Shown piece by piece: positions 62,493 through 64,000 of a stretch of 64,000 bases of DNA. The position numbers were made by a program, and so were the translations under genes. Each line of letters opens with the position of its first letter. Within the stretch, counting starts at the first letter, position 1. This stretch comes from Siniperca chuatsi (lineage: Eukaryota > Chordata > Actinopteri > Centrarchiformes > Sinipercidae), in NCBI RefSeq assembly GCF_020085105.1, contig NC_058056.1, positions 14,535,929 to 14,599,928 of the forward strand, read 5' to 3'. The notes under the pieces are model-generated. The model did not search any database. It saw only the letters and a program-made list of their open reading frames with translations, and had not been told where the DNA came from.

Positions 62493-64000
62493 CTACTCCT
62501 CCTTCCTCTTGGCCCCGGGGATCTTCGCTTGGATCCTGTACAGAGAAAACAGGCTTTAATGCCACGTGTCCAACGAGATATTTATTCTAGATTAATTTGT
62601 GCTCATTTTAACCTCCTGCTGTTTTTGTACTCTTTTTATGGCAATCCATAGAACCGACAAGTCAAGTTTTACTAAAATTGGCAAACCGATGGTGGTCAGT
62701 CCTAAAACTGCAGGCAGATATTTTGGCATCAACTGACCCTTTAGCCACCTACAGACAAACTTCACTCTTGAATTTTATGGGTTAACACAGAGATGATGAC
62801 TATAGACTAGTCAGTTTCAGTCAAGTCAAGGTCTCAGGCAAGGAAACCCATTATTCTACAATGCTTTTCATCCTGTGCAATATGTTAGCATGTGTAGCCT
62901 TTTTAAATTATTTTAAACAGACTTGATGGTCCAAACTGTTTATTAATTTGTGAATTAGGCAAACAACTTAGACCTTCACAGTTACACACATAAATACCTG
63001 GAAGCTGCCCAGTACAACTGCAGCCTTATCTGCTGGCCACTGAGAGGAGTAAGGGTTAAGTGCCTTGCACAAGGGCACTTCAGTGGCTATGATCAAGGAA
63101 CAGTAAGTGCTGCTCTTTCAGTTGTTTGCCTCCGACATCAAGATGCAAAAATGTCCGACCATGATGAAAACTGATTGGTAACAACTCCTCACTGTATTTG
63201 TGAACAGGGAGCACTGCTTGATTTCCTCTTGTGTGGCTTGTGCTCAGACTTGGTGCTTGAAGCTGCATTTGTTTGTATATCATAAGTGAACTTTAAGCAA
63301 GAATGGCAAACACTCACTTCCCCACCACAGAGTTGACCTGGGTCCGTATTAGTCCCACATATTGATCAATCTGTGCCTGAAAACAGAAGGAAAATGGCAG
63401 GTGTAAATACTGGACATTTCCTAAACCAGAGTTGACTTGAGTTATCACAAAGCTCAAATTCCTACCTGATGTTTCTCATAGACCACAGGCATGGTGAACA
63501 TGGAGACCACAGCTGTAGAGGCACGGGGAGAGTAATGGTTAATGTTAAAGTATTTTGACCTACAGTGGGAATATGCTCAAACAGAAACACACTTGTGTCA
63601 GCATGGCCCCCAACACTTATCTAATGTACACTGGAAAAGTAAACAGATACTGTACACGTTCGACAGTGAAGTAAACATGACCAATAAATGAATTTGGTTC
63701 TGGCGTAATGATAAGACACGCTGCACTTCTCATTAACATATGATATAATAAAGCTGTTGTTGTTATGTGTATTCTGTTCATCAAGTCTTCTGAAGATTTT
63801 TGAATTCCTGACACACAAAAGTCAAAAAGACTGGAGTGCTGGGGTGTGTGTGAGTCAACAGCAGTGCTGGGAAGTTTGTTGTTGATAAAACAAAGCTGAG
63901 CGAGAACTCTGAGTCGAGAAGACCTCACCTAGAATGAGCAGTGTCAGGCCGTTGAACAGAGCACCCACATAGGTCAGCAGCCACATCAAAACAGCAAACT
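62493..64000 (-). CDS. rtn1: Reticulon 1, C-terminal part of the reticulon homology domain (partial)
   Basis: Reticulons are ER membrane proteins with two hydrophobic hairpins that shape tubules. Four exons are inside the window: 64000-63929 (cut by the edge), 63512-63466, 63376-63318 and 62535-62493. They read FAVLMWLLTYVGALFNGLTLLIL, part of the second hydrophobic hairpin, then AVVSMFTMPVVYEKHQ, then AQIDQYVGLIRTQVNSVVGK, then IQAKIPGAKRKEE and a TAG stop. The DQYVGL and IPGAKR words favour RTN1 over RTN3 or RTN4. Phases chain correctly. The rest of the domain and the long N terminus lie right of the window. Converges on tdrd9. Which teleost paralogue (a or b) is not decidable here. Confidence 0.94.
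62985..63100. repeat. Dispersed repeat fragment in an rtn1 intron
   Basis: TAAGGGTTAAGTGCCTTGCA then CAAGGGCACTTCAGTGGC is a segment common in fish repeats. Nothing else is recognised in the intron 62536-63317. Confidence 0.4.

Noticed and set aside
1..64000. tRNA, rRNA or viral/retroviral coding sequence
   Set aside because: I found no cloverleaf with A and B boxes, no rRNA words, and no reverse transcriptase, integrase or capsid motifs in the translated frames.

Overview
The window is nuclear DNA from a teleost fish, probably a percomorph-like ray-finned fish. The genes are vertebrate and multi-exonic with short GT-AG introns. The intergenic and intronic DNA carries compact non-autonomous DNA transposons and other dispersed repeats of a kind common in fish genomes. 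I cannot name the species. No prokaryotic, viral or CRISPR feature is seen, and I found no intact transposase or reverse transcriptase gene.

Layout. (1) 1-14758, plus: fgfrl1, a kinase-less FGF receptor-like protein. All exons after the signal-peptide exon are present; the first exon lies left of the window or was not found. (2) 16773-25330, minus: tacc3, complete (860 aa by my splice model), tail-to-tail with fgfrl1. (3) 26974-38301, plus: kif15, complete (1382 aa, 35 coding exons), head-to-head with tacc3 across about 1.9 kb. (4) 40178-61360, plus: tdrd9, complete (1339 aa, 35 coding exons). (5) 41964-43315, minus: rd3l (226 aa), nested antisense inside the 5 kb first intron of tdrd9. (6) 61689-64000, minus: the last four exons of rtn1, convergent with tdrd9 and cut by the right edge.

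How the genes relate. tacc3 and kif15 both act on the mitotic spindle and face away from a shared upstream region with CCAAT and CHR-like sites. tdrd9 is a germline piRNA-pathway helicase; its nested neighbour rd3l belongs to the RD3 photoreceptor family. fgfrl1 next to tacc3 fits the ancient FGFR-TACC linkage. The human counterparts of these genes sit on three chromosomes (4p16, 3p21, 14q), so the window joins blocks that are separate in human.

The accessory DNA is the least ordinary part. Five short inverted-repeat elements all begin TTAAAG and end in its complement, inside TTAA. Two or three hAT-like elements have 8-bp target duplications. A 65-bp module containing GGTGGCGG recurs three times upstream of kif15. 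Clusters of GCTAACGTTA-like words mark the first introns of tacc3, kif15 and tdrd9. Exon limits come from reading splice sites and reading-frame continuity, supported by remembered human protein sequences; no alignment software was run.
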